Below, one piece after another: positions 62,980-64,000 of a stretch of 64,000 nt of DNA (the first letter of the stretch is position 1; every line of letters begins with the position of its first letter). Below the pieces are notes generated by a model, which did not search any database, had not been told where the DNA came from, and worked only from the letters and a program-made list of their open reading frames with translations. Source of the stretch: Afipia sp. 1NLS2. Its GTDB lineage: Bacteria > Pseudomonadota > Alphaproteobacteria > Rhizobiales > Xanthobacteraceae. Location: contig NZ_ADVZ01000002.1 in assembly GCF_000178995.1 (NCBI RefSeq), positions 1 to 64,000 of the forward strand. Direction: 5' to 3'. The position numbers and the translations under genes were made by a program.

Positions 62980-64000
62980 ATGGCGAAGGCGACGAAACAG
63001 GCATCCGCGTCAACAAGTCCGACGACGGCCAGCGCGCCGCAGCCGGCGGTGGGGGATACCGACACTGCACTCTTTATCGGCAAGGGCGATCAGTCGGCTT
63101 TTCTGACCTTGTCGCTCGCCAACCGCCACGGCCTCGTGACAGGCGCGACCGGAACGGGAAAAACCGTGACGTTGCAGGTGATGGCGGAGGGTTTTGCCCG
63201 CGCGGGCGTCCCGGTTTTCGCCGCCGACATCAAGGGCGACCTCTCCGGCATCTCGGAAGTGGGCAAGGCGAACGATTTTATCCTGAACCGCGCCAAGGGC
63301 ATGGGGCTGACGTTCCAGCCGGACCAGTTCTCGACGGTGTTCTGGGACGTTTTCGGTGAGCAGGGACATCCGGTGCGTGCCACCGTGCTGGAAATGGGCC
63401 CGCTTTTGTTGTCGCGGATGCTCGATCTCAATGACGTGCAGGAGGGCGTGCTCAATGTCGCGTTCCGCCTCGCTGACGAGAACCATCTGCCGCTGCTGGA
63501 TATGAAGGATCTGCGCGCGCTGCTGGACGCGATGATCCCTGTCCCGGCCAAAGCGGGCGAGGATGACCCGCTGGCAGCCCTGCGTACCGCCGCGCAGGCG
63601 TTCGGCAACGTCACCAAGGCGACCGTCGGCACCATCCAGCGCCAGTTGCTAGTGCTGGAGAACCAGGGCGCCGATAAATTCTTCGGCGAGCCCGCGCTGG
63701 AACTGAAGGATTTCATGCGCACCGACTCCGACGGGCGCGGCATGGTCAATATCCTCGTCGCCGACAAGCTGATGCAGAGCCCGAAGCTCTACGCGACCTT
63801 CCTGTTGTGGATGCTGTCCGAACTGTTCGAGGAATTGCCGGAGGTCGGCGACCTGCCGAAGCCGAAACTCGTGTTCTTCTTCGACGAGGCGCACCTGTTG
63901 TTCAACGATGCGCCGAAATCGCTGATGGACAAGATCGAGCAGGTGGTGCGCCTGATCCGCTCGAAGGGCGTCGGCGTCTATTTCGTCACGCAAAATCCGA
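62980..64000 (+). CDS. HerA-like ATPase (DUF853/YjgR type), N-terminal part
   Basis: The first 340 codons of a large ATPase that continues beyond the window. A short Ala/Ser/Thr-rich head is followed by [22 protein letters not shown], with Walker A GATGTGKT at residues 55-62. [10 protein letters not shown] segment follows, and a Walker [12 protein letters not shown] has the catalytic pair D302-E303. YjgR-type HerA-like proteins are found singly in many proteobacteria, with no confirmed role. ATG 62980 follows GAGGAACGACG. Confidence 0.9.
   Translation, partial: MAKATKQASASTSPTTASAPQPAVGDTDTALFIGKGDQSAFLTLSLANRHGLVTGATGTGKTVTLQVMAEGFARAGVPVFAADIKGDLSGISEVGKANDFILNRAKGMGLTFQPDQFSTVFWDVFGEQGHPVRATVLEMGPLLLSRMLDLNDVQEGVLNVAFRLADENHLPLLDMKDLRALLDAMIPVPAKAGEDDPLAALRTAAQAFGNVTKATVGTIQRQLLVLENQGADKFFGEPALELKDFMRTDSDGRGMVNILVADKLMQSPKLYATFLLWMLSELFEELPEVGDLPKPKLVFFFDEAHLLFNDAPKSLMDKIEQVVRLIRSKGVGVYFVTQNP

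Overview
The window is GC-rich alphaproteobacterial chromosome, most likely from the Bradyrhizobiaceae/Nitrobacteraceae (Rhodopseudomonas, Bradyrhizobium, Afipia, Oligotropha). The evidence is a complete hopanoid locus including the 2-methylase hpnP, an ECF/NrsF pair, and a neighbouring pair that looks like the TIGR03808/TIGR03809 families. No tRNA, rRNA, CRISPR array, insertion sequence or prophage was seen. Genes are densely packed, with several tail-to-tail overlaps. Family names rest on motif recognition by eye; no database search was run.

Layout. 1-5.1 kb: two tandem serine-glyoxylate-type aminotransferases (the first cut by the window edge), then a tctC-tctB-tctA tripartite carboxylate transporter closed by a strong terminator. 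5.2-10.2 kb: a TetR repressor with a palindromic operator, a membrane-fusion protein and an HAE1-type RND pump. 10.3-14.5 kb: a protein with two GT32-like glycosyltransferase domains, an exported TPR/beta-barrel protein and an exported FecR-domain protein. 14.6-18.9 kb: glpD, an aldo/keto reductase, slyX, trhO and fdhD.

19.0-36.5 kb is the hopanoid region. hpnP (C-2 methylase) and hpnC-D-E-shc-hpnG run rightward. An unexpected SAM-methyltransferase-like gene follows. dxs-ispH-hpnH run leftward, and hpnN and hpnO run rightward. Together they cover isoprenoid precursor supply (dxs, ispH), squalene synthesis (hpnCDE), cyclisation (shc), side-chain addition (hpnH, hpnG), amination (hpnO), methylation (hpnP) and transport towards the outer membrane (hpnN). 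The cell should therefore make 2-methylated and amino-bacteriohopanepolyols.

36.7-49.8 kb: an SDR, a small Cys-rich exported protein, a GMC oxidoreductase, an M20 amidohydrolase, a CzcBA-like heavy-metal RND pump convergent with a TolC-like protein, and an acetyl-CoA hydrolase/transferase. 50-56.5 kb is regulatory: an ECF sigma with an NrsF-type anti-sigma, a DUF2336 protein, a membrane diguanylate cyclase, and a second ECF sigma-anti-sigma-subtilase operon. 56.7-64 kb: the TIGR03809/03808-like pair, a pyroglutamyl-peptidase-like gene, a DUF3298-like protein, folP-folB-folK, a helix-hairpin-helix DUF4332 protein, and the start of a HerA-like ATPase.

The two loci most likely to hold undescribed biology are the TPR-barrel/FecR pair (12.2-14.5 kb), which looks like an outer-membrane exporter with its cargo, and the sigma-anti-sigma-protease operon (53.8-56.5 kb), where the periplasmic part of the anti-sigma factor resembles a subtilase propeptide.
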